Positions 9,393 to 17,908 of a stretch of 42,372 bases of DNA are shown here, piece by piece. The stretch comes from DAINBT01 sp036732785 (GTDB lineage Bacteria > Planctomycetota > Phycisphaerae > Sedimentisphaerales > SM23-30), in contig CAZICK010000028.1 of the NCBI GenBank assembly GCA_964537505.1, positions 1 through 42,372 of the forward strand, given 5' to 3'. The position numbers and the translations under genes are program-made. Each line of letters begins with the position of its first letter. Position 1 is the first letter of the stretch. The notes under the pieces are model-generated. The model made no database searches, was not told where the DNA came from, and was given only the letters and a program-made list of their open reading frames with translations.

Positions 9393-10586
9393 ATGAACAA
9401 AACATCCCAAAAACCCCGTATTATATTTCTCAATCAGATGGCCGGTCCTCTGTTCAGAGAACTGGCCGAGGATATTTCTAAACAATCTCTACCATCGGTC
9501 CTGCTGACCGGACATCCTGACGCCTTAAAAGCGACGCCGATAGATTCCCTGGATATTATCGCTGCGCCCGGATATATACGCGACAGTTATATGACCCGTA
9601 TGTCGTCATGGGTTCGTTATTTTATTTATGTGTTGTTCCGATGCTGTCGATTGCCCTCGAACGCATTGCTGTTTGTAGTATCAAATCCGCCTATAATACT
9701 GATAATTGGTTATCTGTTCAAGCGCCTGCGCCAACAGCGTTATGTTATTTTGGTCTATGACACTTTTCTTGAAGGACTGATCAAATTCGGCCAACTAAAG
9801 GCATCGGGGCTGATAGCGAGATTTTGGCGTCGAATGAATCGCCTGGCTTTGGAAAATTCCGAAATCGTGTTTACTCTCAGTGATGGAATGGCCGCAAATC
9901 TGGAACGTTGCTTCGACGCTGGCAAAACACGGCCCGGCAAAGTGCTTGTTGTGTCCAACTGGGCTGATGTCGATTGGATTCGACCGATACCCAAACAGGC
10001 CAACCAGTTTGCTCAAAAATATGACCAAGTGGATAAACTAACGGTAATGTACTCCGGTAATATTGGACAAAGACACGATATCGGAACGATTATGAACGCT
10101 GCCAGGATACTCAAGGGACAGAATTCCGTACACTTCATGATCATTGGCGACGGCGCAAAAAAGAAGCTTGTCGATGAGGCAAAATCTCGCTGCGAGCTGG
10201 ATAATTTAACAGTTCTGGCATTTCAACCTGAGGATGTATTGGCGAGTTCATTACCCACAGCGGATCTTGCTGTAGTAAGCCTCGAAAAAGGCTGTGAAGA
10301 TGGAATGGTTCCCAGCAAAACATATTACGCCATGGCGGCCGGTTCTGCCTTGATTGGTTTGTGTGAAAATGATAGTGAAGTGGCACATATTATTGATCGT
10401 CATCAATGTGGCTTTGTCGTTTCTCCCGGTGATACTGAGGCCATGGTGAATGGAATTCTGGATATGTTAAATGACGAGGCCAAACTGAATTTTTACAGAA
10501 CCAATAGCCGTCGTGCTGCGGAGAAGTTCTACTCTAGAAAGAATACAGGCCGGTATTTGGAAGCATTGTTACCGATTATCCCGTGA
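9393..10586 (+). CDS. Glycosyltransferase family 4, WbuB-like
   Basis: A 397-residue GT-B protein. The N-terminal half (IIFLNQMAGPLFRELAEDISKQ, LLFVVSNPPIILIIGYLFKRL, YVILVYDTFLEGLIKFG) resembles the WbuB/CapJ type of family 4, where SNPP and YDTFLEG-like strings are common. The C-terminal half has VLVVSNWADVDWIRPI, LTVMYSGNIGQRHDIGTIMNAA, FMIIGDGAKKKLVDEAK and VPSKTYYAMAAGSALIGLCENDSEVAHII, in which the usual first glutamate of E-x7-E is shifted or degenerate. The stop overlaps the GTG of the FkbH gene by four bases, tying this transferase to the ACP-linked modification module. Confidence 0.85.
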   Translation: MNKTSQKPRIIFLNQMAGPLFRELAEDISKQSLPSVLLTGHPDALKATPIDSLDIIAAPGYIRDSYMTRMSSWVRYFIYVLFRCCRLPSNALLFVVSNPPIILIIGYLFKRLRQQRYVILVYDTFLEGLIKFGQLKASGLIARFWRRMNRLALENSEIVFTLSDGMAANLERCFDAGKTRPGKVLVVSNWADVDWIRPIPKQANQFAQKYDQVDKLTVMYSGNIGQRHDIGTIMNAARILKGQNSVHFMIIGDGAKKKLVDEAKSRCELDNLTVLAFQPEDVLASSLPTADLAVVSLEKGCEDGMVPSKTYYAMAAGSALIGLCENDSEVAHIIDRHQCGFVVSPGDTEAMVNGILDMLNDEAKLNFYRTNSRRAAEKFYSRKNTGRYLEALLPIIP

Positions 10587-12487
10587 TTGTTAGACGTGGC
10601 AGGACGATAAAGAATCAAATGGAAAAACAACTAAGTACAAAAGAATTTAGGGATAAGATAGCGAAGCTCACTGATCAGGATAGCGCACAGGTTTTTCGTT
10701 GTCTGGCAGATCGAGTAGAAAGCGAACCTGCTTTCCACGAGTTCCCATGGCTTGCTAGGGAGCTGACCCGATGGGCCAGCCCATCCTGTGTTTATCGTTT
10801 CGCTCTTTTGAGTACATTTACCTTAGAACCGATTCGTGACATACTAAGCACCATGGCCTTGGCTCAAGGCTTTGATCTGAATATATACTTCGGTGGTTTT
10901 CAGCAGTTAGAACAAGAAGTAATGAGTCCTGAAAGTGGATTGAGCAAACACAGACCGCAAGGTATTGTTTTTGCATGGTCTTTGCAGGATTTGTCCTCGG
11001 TGTTATGGCAATCTACCCTGAATTTGACAGAAACTGATATACGAATCCAAATAGATGATTTGAATAGTCGGATCACTACACTTGTCGAAACAACTAAAGC
11101 GAATTTTCCGAAGGCACACTTACTTCTGCATACTTTTATGATACCAACATATCCTGTTCTTGGGATAATCGACTTTCTGAATCCACGCGGCCATCGCCAG
11201 ATGGTTGATAATCTGAACAATGGTTTGCGAAGGTTGGCTGAACAGACGGAAGACGTGCACTTGGTGGATTGCGAGATCCTCGCCCGAAGGGCGGGAGCCC
11301 AATGGTTCGATGAGCGATACTGGTATACGGCTCGGGCTCAACTTGGCCCTAAAGGCTTAATGACTTTGGCATCTGAATACGTCAAATATATAAGGGCTCT
11401 TACAGGAAAAAGCAAAAAAGCTCTCATTATCGATCTGGATAACACGTTGTGGGGCGGCATTCTGGGCGAAGACGGAATGGAGGGTATTGCTTTGGGACCA
11501 AATTATCCTGGCAATACATATATGGCCTTTCAACACGAACTCAAACAACTGTCCAAACGAGGAGTAGTGCTTGCAATTAACAGCAAGAACAATGAAAACG
11601 ACGTACGCAAAGTATTTGCCGAACATGATCATATGGTTCTCAAATGGAATGATTTTGCCACTGTCCACGTTAATTGGCAGGACAAAGTGATAAACATGCG
11701 GAAAATAGCTGAAGAGCTTTCTTTAGGGCTTGACAGTTTTGTGTTTGTCGATGATAATCCTTACGAATTAGAAATGGTGCAGCAGATTTTGCCGGAGGTA
11801 ACTACGGTTCAGGTTCCTCATGAACCCGCTGAACTGCCTGAGCTTCTATCTCGACGCGGATTCTTTGATAGCATCATTTACAGCGAGGAAGACCAAAAAC
11901 GTGGCGAATTTTACCGTTCGCAGGCCCAGCGGATACAACTAAAGCAATCAAGTGTGAACTTAGAAACATTTTACCGCTCCTTGACTATGAGGTTGACCGT
12001 TTATGATGTCGCCGAAAGCCAGATACCTCGCGTGGCACAACTTACTCATCGCACAAATCAATTCAATATGACTACGCGTCGTTATACTGAATATGACATT
12101 AAGCAGTTCTGTGAATCTCCTGAATATTTTGTTCGTGCCTATCGTCTCGAAGACCGGTTCGGAGACAATGGCATTATTTCCGTAGCGATCATAAAAAAGC
12201 ACAACGAAAGCTGGTATCTCGACACATTCCTGATGAGTTGTCGTGTTATCGGCCGAACAGTTGAAACTGCCATCCTGGCTCTTTGGGCTCAGCAGGCACA
12301 CCATGCCGGCGTTAAATCACTCGTCGGAGATTTTCTGCCGACCAAAAAGAATATGCCGGCCCAAGATGTCTATCCCAAACATGGCTTCAAAAAAATGAAG
12401 GAAACTCCGGATTATGTACGATATGAGCTGGAATTGGCCGATGCCAGACTGAATGTTCCGGAGTGGTTCGAGGTGTCGCTTGTCTGA
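10583..12487 (+). CDS. FkbH-like HAD-IIIC protein, probable glyceryl-S-ACP synthase
   Basis: FkbH proteins take the glyceryl group of 1,3-bisphosphoglycerate, remove the phosphate and load glycerate onto an acyl carrier protein. This 634-residue protein has an N-terminal SGNH-like region (residues about 70-270), then the HAD core with motif I LIIDLDNTLWGGILGEDG (aspartates 284 and 286), motif II AINSKNNENDV and motif III FVFVDDNPYELEMV, followed by a C-terminal GNAT-like domain (about 465-620, MRLTVYDVAESQIPRVAQLTHRTNQFNMTTRR and VIGRTVETAILA). The dedicated ACP gene follows directly. GTG at 10583 overlaps the upstream stop; ATG at 10619 is an alternative start with no better ribosome-binding site. 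The role in a polysaccharide locus is inferred: making an activated C3 acyl unit for glycan decoration. Confidence 0.88.
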   Translation: MIVRRGRTIKNQMEKQLSTKEFRDKIAKLTDQDSAQVFRCLADRVESEPAFHEFPWLARELTRWASPSCVYRFALLSTFTLEPIRDILSTMALAQGFDLNIYFGGFQQLEQEVMSPESGLSKHRPQGIVFAWSLQDLSSVLWQSTLNLTETDIRIQIDDLNSRITTLVETTKANFPKAHLLLHTFMIPTYPVLGIIDFLNPRGHRQMVDNLNNGLRRLAEQTEDVHLVDCEILARRAGAQWFDERYWYTARAQLGPKGLMTLASEYVKYIRALTGKSKKALIIDLDNTLWGGILGEDGMEGIALGPNYPGNTYMAFQHELKQLSKRGVVLAINSKNNENDVRKVFAEHDHMVLKWNDFATVHVNWQDKVINMRKIAEELSLGLDSFVFVDDNPYELEMVQQILPEVTTVQVPHEPAELPELLSRRGFFDSIIYSEEDQKRGEFYRSQAQRIQLKQSSVNLETFYRSLTMRLTVYDVAESQIPRVAQLTHRTNQFNMTTRRYTEYDIKQFCESPEYFVRAYRLEDRFGDNGIISVAIIKKHNESWYLDTFLMSCRVIGRTVETAILALWAQQAHHAGVKSLVGDFLPTKKNMPAQDVYPKHGFKKMKETPDYVRYELELADARLNVPEWFEVSLV

Positions 12488-12594
12488 GTAGATATATTAT
12501 TGGAAATGATCTCCGTAGCGCAATCACCGACCTTCAAACACGCAGGCTGATCGAAAACAAAACAACTCTCATCAATTGACAAAAGAAAAGTCCT

Positions 12595-12843
12595 ATGAAC
12601 AAACAAGCTATTCAAGAGCGGGTCAGAGAGGTCATGGCAGATCTCTTTCTTGTGAACACAACCGATATTGGGCCCGATTCGTCAATCAAAACCATTGAGC
12701 AATGGGATAGCCTTCGACATGTGCAATTGATGATGGCCATTGAGGAGGAATTTGGTATTCGGATCGATATGATGGATGCAGCTGAGATGGTATCGTTCCC
12801 GGCAGTTTGTGAAGCCTTGAAGCGGTATTTGGGAGATGGATAA
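12595..12843 (+). CDS. Acyl carrier protein
   Basis: An 82-residue stand-alone acyl carrier protein. The phosphopantetheine attachment serine is Ser39 in EQWDSLRHVQLMMAIEEEFGI, with the usual DSL motif and the acidic helix II that docks partner enzymes. It must be activated by a phosphopantetheinyl transferase encoded elsewhere. It sits 107 bases after the FkbH-like gene and six bases before a GNAT gene, so the likely cargo is the glyceryl unit made by FkbH, passed on to a sugar. This ACP is not the fatty-acid ACP: it is more divergent and lies away from fab genes. Confidence 0.92.
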   Translation: MNKQAIQERVREVMADLFLVNTTDIGPDSSIKTIEQWDSLRHVQLMMAIEEEFGIRIDMMDAAEMVSFPAVCEALKRYLGDG

Positions 12844-12848
12844 TAGTC

Positions 12849-13517
12849 ATGGTGGATCGCTCACCACAACCCCGAGATATGACTTTGGAGGATTTAGATG
12901 CTATTGCTGTACTTCACAGGAGTTGCTTTCCTGGCACGATTTCCATCTTTACTACACTGGACGATGATCTTTTGAAACGCTACTATGCACTGGTAATTGA
13001 AGAACCCGAGAGTTTTGCTACAGTATTGGAAGATCCCATATCCGGTGATCTTGTCGGTTTGGCAATTGGAACCATGAAACCAGGTTTGCAGAGAAGGTTC
13101 GTACAGCATCATTTCTTGCGATTCTTTGGAGGAATTTTCCGGGCGATCCTAGTTAACCCTCTCGTACGCAAGGCAGTGCGGGAACGATTCAAGTATATAA
13201 AACGTTTTCTGCGGGGAAAACGCAAATCTGAATTAGCGGATTTAGGCCCAGTTCCAGACGGTCCGGAGGCGTTTTTCACCCTTGTTGGCATGCATACACG
13301 ATGGCGGGGCGGGGGAAATGCAGAGAGGCTGGTTGAGTATTTTACCACTCAAGTGTTTAATGCCGGCGTGGTTAGGATACGAGGAGCGGTTGGCCCCGAT
13401 AATCTAGCAAGTCTGATTATGCACAAGCGACTGGGCTGGCACGCTCAAAAAATCTCTGACGATGAAATTGCCGTATGGATCGATCAATCAGACTACAAAC
13501 CTCAGTTTCTTCCTTAA
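12849..13517 (+). CDS. GNAT-family acyltransferase
   Basis: A 222-residue GNAT-fold protein. MTLEDLDAIAVLHRSCFPGTISIF is the first strand and helix; AFFTLVGMHTRWRGGGNAERLVEYFTTQVF is the acetyl-CoA pyrophosphate-loop region (RxxGxG/A variant RWRGGGNA), and PDNLASLIMHKRLGWH is the final acceptor-side helix. A long basic insertion of about 60 residues (FLRFFGGIFRAILVNPLVRKAVRERFKYIKRFLRGKRKSE) may contact the membrane. It begins six bases after the ACP gene. It may use acyl-ACP rather than acyl-CoA as donor, which is inference from position. A related GNAT is found at 18455-19090 in the same locus. Confidence 0.78.
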   Translation: MVDRSPQPRDMTLEDLDAIAVLHRSCFPGTISIFTTLDDDLLKRYYALVIEEPESFATVLEDPISGDLVGLAIGTMKPGLQRRFVQHHFLRFFGGIFRAILVNPLVRKAVRERFKYIKRFLRGKRKSELADLGPVPDGPEAFFTLVGMHTRWRGGGNAERLVEYFTTQVFNAGVVRIRGAVGPDNLASLIMHKRLGWHAQKISDDEIAVWIDQSDYKPQFLP

Positions 13518-13555
13518 AAAATATTCATTCCTAGCGATATCGAAGGCGAATCATA

Positions 13556-14581
13556 ATGCTAGTGAAAATTCTTGGCACTGCAGATTCCTCTTGTGAAACC
13601 TTTGTTTGCCAGATGCCCGATCATAAACTAGGCCATCTGCCCGCATGGAGCGATATGGTAGCACGAGCAACGGGACACCGCCCTTTTTACCTGGTCGCGC
13701 AGGCGGAAAATGACATCCAAGGCATACTACCACTGATGCTGATACATAGCAGGTTATTCGGCAAACGTATGATATCCCAGGCTTTCCACACCTATGGAGG
13801 ACCACTGGTCCGAAATGACGAAGCGTTGGATGCTTTATATGACCGAACTGTGCAATTGGCTACCGAACACAATTGTGAATCAGTCGAATTCCGCAACACT
13901 AGACCACTCCCCTATGATTTGCATTTACGCACCGACAAGATCACAATGCATCTTCCACTCAAAATAGATCCTGATGAATTATGGCGCGGTTTCAAAGGTG
14001 AAATTCGCAATCGTGTGCGTAAAGCCGAGAAAGCCGGTGTTGTCACCATTTGTGGTGGAGTGGAGTTGCTCAATGATTTTTATCGGATATGGACGGTTCG
14101 TATGCATCAATTAGGAACGCCGCCTTATTCGCGCAAGCTGATGCGTATGATCGTGGAAACTTTTCCGGATAACAGTTGTATTTTTCTAGTAAGTCTTGGA
14201 AAATCAACTATAGGAGGAGGTTTTACCACTTGCTTCAATGGTTTTGCGGACATGCAGTGGGTGGCTACTCTCCCCGAATATAATAAAATAGCTCCCAATG
14301 CGTTTTTGTATTGGTCGATCATAAAACATTATTGCTTGGTTGGAGCGTCTTGTTTTGATTTCGGACGATGTACTGTGGACAGCCCCACCTATGAATTCAA
14401 AAGACGATGGGGTGCTGAACAGGTAAGACTCAACTACCAATATTGGTTGCCGCAAGGGCGAGAGTTTTCTCTGCCAACGCTTAACAATCCTAAATATAAT
14501 AGGAAAGTGAAAATATGGAAAAAACTGCCCTTGTGGGCAACACGACTGATCGGACCGTACCTCAGCCGTAATTTGCCTTAA
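13556..14581 (+). CDS. FemAB-like GNAT transferase (PEP-CTERM/EPS-associated type)
   Basis: A 341-residue double-GNAT protein of the FemAB-related group often encoded in exopolysaccharide loci with exosortase. Supporting strings are LGHLPAWSDMVARATGHRPFYLVAQ near the N-terminus, GGPLVRNDEALDAL, the basic stretch FKGEIRNRVRKAEKAGV (residues about 145-162), GTPPYSRKLMRMIVETF, GGGFTTCFNGFADMQWVATLPEYNKIAPNAFLYWSIIKHY and FDFGRCTVDSPTYEFKRRWGAEQ at 280-303. Classical FemAB proteins use aminoacyl-tRNA to build peptide bridges; these EPS-associated relatives probably transfer an acyl or aminoacyl group to a glycan, which has not been settled. No exosortase gene is visible in the window. Confidence 0.8.
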   Translation: MLVKILGTADSSCETFVCQMPDHKLGHLPAWSDMVARATGHRPFYLVAQAENDIQGILPLMLIHSRLFGKRMISQAFHTYGGPLVRNDEALDALYDRTVQLATEHNCESVEFRNTRPLPYDLHLRTDKITMHLPLKIDPDELWRGFKGEIRNRVRKAEKAGVVTICGGVELLNDFYRIWTVRMHQLGTPPYSRKLMRMIVETFPDNSCIFLVSLGKSTIGGGFTTCFNGFADMQWVATLPEYNKIAPNAFLYWSIIKHYCLVGASCFDFGRCTVDSPTYEFKRRWGAEQVRLNYQYWLPQGREFSLPTLNNPKYNRKVKIWKKLPLWATRLIGPYLSRNLP

Positions 14582-14583
14582 GA

Positions 14584-15177
14584 TTGTTACTTACCTTGAA
14601 GACTATTAAAAACCTTTATAAACGAGCTTTTGATATTTGCGTTTCCTTGGTGGCGTCGGTTTTGCTTTTGCCTGTCTTGGTTGTCATCTGCCTGATCATA
14701 AAAACAGACAGCAAAGGTCCTGTAATATTCAAACAGCAGCGCATGGGGAAAAACAGTGTACCATTCAACCTGTACAAGTTCCGCACCATGAAGGTTGATG
14801 TGGACCCGTTTGGACAGAGTCCAAAATCCGGTGACGATACACGGCTGATAAAAACAGGGAAGTTCCTGCGAGAATTCTCCCTTGATGAACTGCCGCAACT
14901 GTTCAATATCCTCAAAGGTGACATGAGCATTGTGGGTCCCAGGCCTTTGTATGTTTCGCATATTGACCAGTGTAGTGACTATCACAAAAAACGGCTGCTT
15001 GTTAGGCCCGGCCTGACAGGGCTTTCCCAAATTTATGGACGTGAATCGCTTACCGAGAAAGTTAACCTAGACATGGAAGTCGAATACGTAGAGAAACAAA
15101 GTTTTTGGTTGGACATCAAGATAATAATACAGACTTTTGGCGTAGTGTTGGGGAAAAAAGGTGTTTACGAAAAGTAA
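14584..15177 (+). CDS. Initiating polyprenyl-phosphate glycosyl-1-phosphate transferase (PglC type)
   Basis: This 197-residue monotopic phosphoglycosyl transferase moves a sugar-1-phosphate onto undecaprenyl phosphate and so starts the glycan. One re-entrant hydrophobic helix lies at residues 13-40 (KRAFDICVSLVASVLLLPVLVVICLII). The catalytic pair is Asp101-Glu102 in FSLDELPQLFNILKGDMSIVGPRPL, preceded by NLYKFRTM and followed by RPGLTGLSQIYGRESLTEKV and DIKIIIQTFGVVL. It begins two bases after the FemAB-like stop. No ATG is suitable; TTG at 14584 or TTG at 14596 must be used, and neither has a clear ribosome-binding site. PglC-length enzymes commonly use UDP-diNAcBac, UDP-GalNAc or UDP-GlcNAc type donors. 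Confidence 0.9.
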   Translation: MLLTLKTIKNLYKRAFDICVSLVASVLLLPVLVVICLIIKTDSKGPVIFKQQRMGKNSVPFNLYKFRTMKVDVDPFGQSPKSGDDTRLIKTGKFLREFSLDELPQLFNILKGDMSIVGPRPLYVSHIDQCSDYHKKRLLVRPGLTGLSQIYGRESLTEKVNLDMEVEYVEKQSFWLDIKIIIQTFGVVLGKKGVYEK

Positions 15178-15259
15178 TGTTGGGCAACTGTATCTTTGCA
15201 AAACCCTAGTTGAGTAAAATAAAGCTCGAAAGTCTTGATAAGCCGAACAAATCATTATC

Positions 15260-15268
15260 TGTTAGAAT
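15260..15268 (+). promoter_or_regulatory. Possible extended -10 promoter before the PIG-L gene
   Basis: TG-T-TAGAAT at 15260-15268 matches an extended -10 element (TGnTATAAT, one mismatch) 34 bases before the ATG. A TTGATA hexamer at 15235-15240 is 22 bases away, too far for a normal -35, so only the extended -10 supports the call. Confidence 0.25.
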
Positions 15269-15301
15269 GCAGTTGAATTGGCAAAATCCGGAGGATAAGT
15301 A

Positions 15302-15976
15302 ATGAAGGTATTGGTTGTTTCACCGCACCCCGATGACGAAGTGCTCGGCGTGGGAGGCACCATGGCCAGACTGGCCGGCGAAGGTAATGATCTGACCGTC
15401 GCGATCGTAACCAAAGGCTGGGAACCCCTTTTCCCCGAATCACAGGTTACCCAGGTTCGCGCCGAGGCCGAGGCCGCTTGCGAGATATTAGGCATTAAGT
15501 CTCTGCGATTTATGGAGCTGCCTGTCACCAAACTAAATTCGATACCAACCCATCAGTTAAACGCTGAATTCGACCGACTGATAACCGAAGAAGAACCCGA
15601 ATTGGTTTTCTTGCCTTTCCGCGGCGATCGCCATGAAGATCATCGCCAGATTTTTGATGCCTGTATGGTCGCTCTGCGCCCGGTAGAAACCCGCCGATAT
15701 GTAAAACAAGTACTGTGTTACGAAATAGTCTCAGAAACCCATTGGTCCGCTCCCTACATAGAGGCCTGTTTTCAACCACAATTATGGGTGGACATCTCAA
15801 CATATTTACCTGTTAAGTTGGAAGCGATGCGCAAATACCGTTCCCAATTACGCCCGGCTCCCGATGCCCGCTCGCTCGAAGCTATCTCTTCCTTGGCCAA
15901 ATGGCGCGGCAGTATCGTCGGAATGACCGCCGCTGAATGTTTTGCCGCGGTGCGGGAATGCTGGCCGGCCTGCTGA
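15302..15976 (+). CDS. PIG-L family N-acetylsugar deacetylase
   Basis: A 224-residue zinc-dependent LmbE/PIG-L deacetylase. The metal and catalytic motif SPHPDDEVLGVGGT is at residues 7-20 (His9, Asp11, Asp12) and the second metal ligand lies in FRGDRHEDHRQIFDA (His111, His114). Enzymes of this family remove the acetyl group from GlcNAc-type residues of lipid-linked or nucleotide-linked sugars. GGAGG lies eight bases before the ATG, the best ribosome-binding site in the locus. Together with the DegT aminotransferase and the GNAT proteins it suggests free or re-acylated amino sugars in the glycan. Confidence 0.9.
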   Translation: MKVLVVSPHPDDEVLGVGGTMARLAGEGNDLTVAIVTKGWEPLFPESQVTQVRAEAEAACEILGIKSLRFMELPVTKLNSIPTHQLNAEFDRLITEEEPELVFLPFRGDRHEDHRQIFDACMVALRPVETRRYVKQVLCYEIVSETHWSAPYIEACFQPQLWVDISTYLPVKLEAMRKYRSQLRPAPDARSLEAISSLAKWRGSIVGMTAAECFAAVRECWPAC

Positions 15977-16049
15977 GTCGGCATAGCAGCATTTTCCGCA
16001 TATATTCGCAGTGCTGGACGGAGTTCGAATAAAACTGAGAATTATTAAT

Positions 16050-17219
16050 ATGAAAAGAAAACTGAGAGTCTTACAAATAATAGGTGATTCCAAGTTCGGA
16101 GGGGCTTCTCTGGTGGTTGCTGATCTCATGAAAATGTTGCAGGGCCGCGGACTAGAGGTTACCTTGCTGGCCACGGACCGGCAAATGGTAGATTTCGCCC
16201 AGGAAAATGGCTTTCGGGTATGGCCCTTCAAAGGCATTCAACGGTCGATTAATCCTCTTATAGACATATCTGCAACTATGCGATTGGCATGGGCTTTGCG
16301 GGGGAAATACGACATCGTTCACACCCATACCACCAAGGGCGGGGTGGTCGGTCGCACGGCAGCTCACATGGCCGGTATTCCTATTGTTATTCACACCGTT
16401 CATGGATTTGCTTTTGGTGAGTTCTCTGGCCGGTTGGCTACAAGCGCGGTTTGCCTTGTGGAACACATTGTCGCTTTGATGTGTGATCGCGTGATCTTTG
16501 TCAATAGTTTTGACAGACTCAAATCCGTCAAAGCCGGAATCATACCGGAAAACAAGGCCGTTACCGTTTACAATGGCGTTACCGAAGAACGCCTCAAGCC
16601 AGGCCTTTCTGTCAACCGCACCGATTTACTTAAGGAGTTGAATCTTGCTGAAGACACCTTTCTTTGTGCAAATGTGGGACGTTTAGCTGAACAAAAAGGA
16701 TTGCGTTACCTTTTTGAAGCGTTGGGAATCGTCCGACGGAAAATGCCGGAATTGAAGATACATCAGGTAATGATTGGACAAGGCGAATTGTATGAACAGT
16801 CTCAGGAATGGATCAAGGAATATGGAATAGCCGATAGAGTTCACTTTCTTGGTTTTCGTACAGATGCTTTGAGATGGACGGGAGGAGCTGACGCATTTGT
16901 TCTGAGTAGTTTATGGGAAGGGCATTCAATAACATTACTCGAAGCGATGGGCTGCAGTACGCCGATCATTGCGACAGACATAAAAGGTAATAGAGAAAGC
17001 ATAACTAACGAACAGGATGGACTGTTGGTCCAGCCGTGCAACGCTCAGGCTCTGGCCGATGGAATCATTCGGATAGCATCAAATCCTGAATTGGCTCGTT
17101 CATTGGCCCGACAGGCACGAGAGACTTTTATGAAACGCTTCACCATAGAGATAATGCTTGAAAATTTATGGTCGATTTATGACGAACTTCTCAGGAGCAA
17201 AAACTTGCTGATAAAATAA
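16050..17219 (+). CDS. Glycosyltransferase family 4 (GT-B)
   Basis: A 389-residue GT4 from ATG 16050; the frame is open from a GTG at 16011, but family members start at the KRKLRVLQIIGDSKFGGASLVVADLMKML strand. Further N-terminal motifs are YDIVHTHTTKGGVVGRTAAHMAGIPIVIHTVHGFAF. The donor half holds LCANVGRLAEQKGLRYLFEAL, HQVMIGQGELYEQSQEW, VHFLGFRTDALRWTGGADAFVLSSLWEGHSITLLEAMGCSTPIIATDIKGNRESI with both glutamates of E-x7-E. It resembles capsule/EPS GT4 enzymes that follow the first sugar. It is the last intact gene before a degraded stretch. Confidence 0.88.
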   Translation: MKRKLRVLQIIGDSKFGGASLVVADLMKMLQGRGLEVTLLATDRQMVDFAQENGFRVWPFKGIQRSINPLIDISATMRLAWALRGKYDIVHTHTTKGGVVGRTAAHMAGIPIVIHTVHGFAFGEFSGRLATSAVCLVEHIVALMCDRVIFVNSFDRLKSVKAGIIPENKAVTVYNGVTEERLKPGLSVNRTDLLKELNLAEDTFLCANVGRLAEQKGLRYLFEALGIVRRKMPELKIHQVMIGQGELYEQSQEWIKEYGIADRVHFLGFRTDALRWTGGADAFVLSSLWEGHSITLLEAMGCSTPIIATDIKGNRESITNEQDGLLVQPCNAQALADGIIRIASNPELARSLARQARETFMKRFTIEIMLENLWSIYDELLRSKNLLIK

Positions 17220-17461
17220 ACAAGGCCGATGAAAAACTCTAAAAAACAACGCTCTTGTTATACCCATCCCAAATAAGAATGCCAGGAAACTTTTTTGGCA
17301 AAGGATTTGCCAAAAACAAGTTGCCAGCTTCCGCTGGACCGGCTTGTGATCGGTCAATGGTATTATGTTACCTCTATGAGAGAACGTAAGTTAAAAACAA
17401 ATTTCTATACGTTCAAGCTAGAAAACTACTAATCGGGCAATTTCATCTGCAAAGAGCATAA
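17220..17461 (+). other. Intergenic stretch without a recognisable gene
   Basis: No frame longer than about 30 codons with family-like content is seen. A short string near 17280-17350 (ARKLFWQRICQKQVASFRW in one frame) looks protein-like but is bounded by stops and has no start, so it may be a decayed remnant. The stretch lies directly before two truncated genes. Confidence 0.4.
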
Positions 17462-17908
17462 AAACGGAGAACCAAGAGTCTGCGAATTGCTATAATCACT
17501 TCAGACAGCTTTTTCAGTTGTTTATTGATTTCGCATTTAGTAAAAACAAACCTTGATGACATCGTCTGCATAGTCATAACCCCCAGCAAAGTCAAAGGCA
17601 AGGAAACCTTAGGGTCGGTAGTCCACGTTTTCAAAAAAACCGGTTTTAGAAACCTAGACTACAAGATAATCGCTGGCTTGTGGGTGTGCTTCGCCGAAAC
17701 ATTACATAAAATCGGTGTCCTGCCCCACTGTATAACACCCAGTAATATTGCTAAACGCTATAGCATCGATCTGTATTATAGTCAGAACTGTAACAATAAA
17801 GCAACTTTGGATTATCTGCGGCCCCAAAATATCGACGTGTTGTTATCGGTTAACGTATATCAACGCATGATTGAGCCATTGTTGGAAAGGCCATTGGTCA
17901 GCCTGTGA
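17462..17908 (+). pseudogene. Formyltransferase-family remnant, 3' part deleted
   Basis: The frame from 17462 reads LRIAIITSDSFFSCLLISHLVKTNLDDIVCIVITPSKVKGKETLG and ends LRPQNIDVLLSVNVYQRMIEPLLERPLVSL. This is the N-terminal Rossmann part of a methionyl-tRNA-formyltransferase-like enzyme of the kind that formylates amino sugars in surface glycans; the string DVLLSVNVYQRM is where the folate-binding and catalytic N-x-H-D core should follow (NvHpSlLPkYRG), but the frame stops at 17906-17908. No ATG precedes the conserved start; CTG at 17480 or TTG at 17525 would be needed. About half the expected catalytic domain is gone, and the sequence runs straight into a deacetylase fragment, so this is a deletion remnant. 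Confidence 0.7.
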
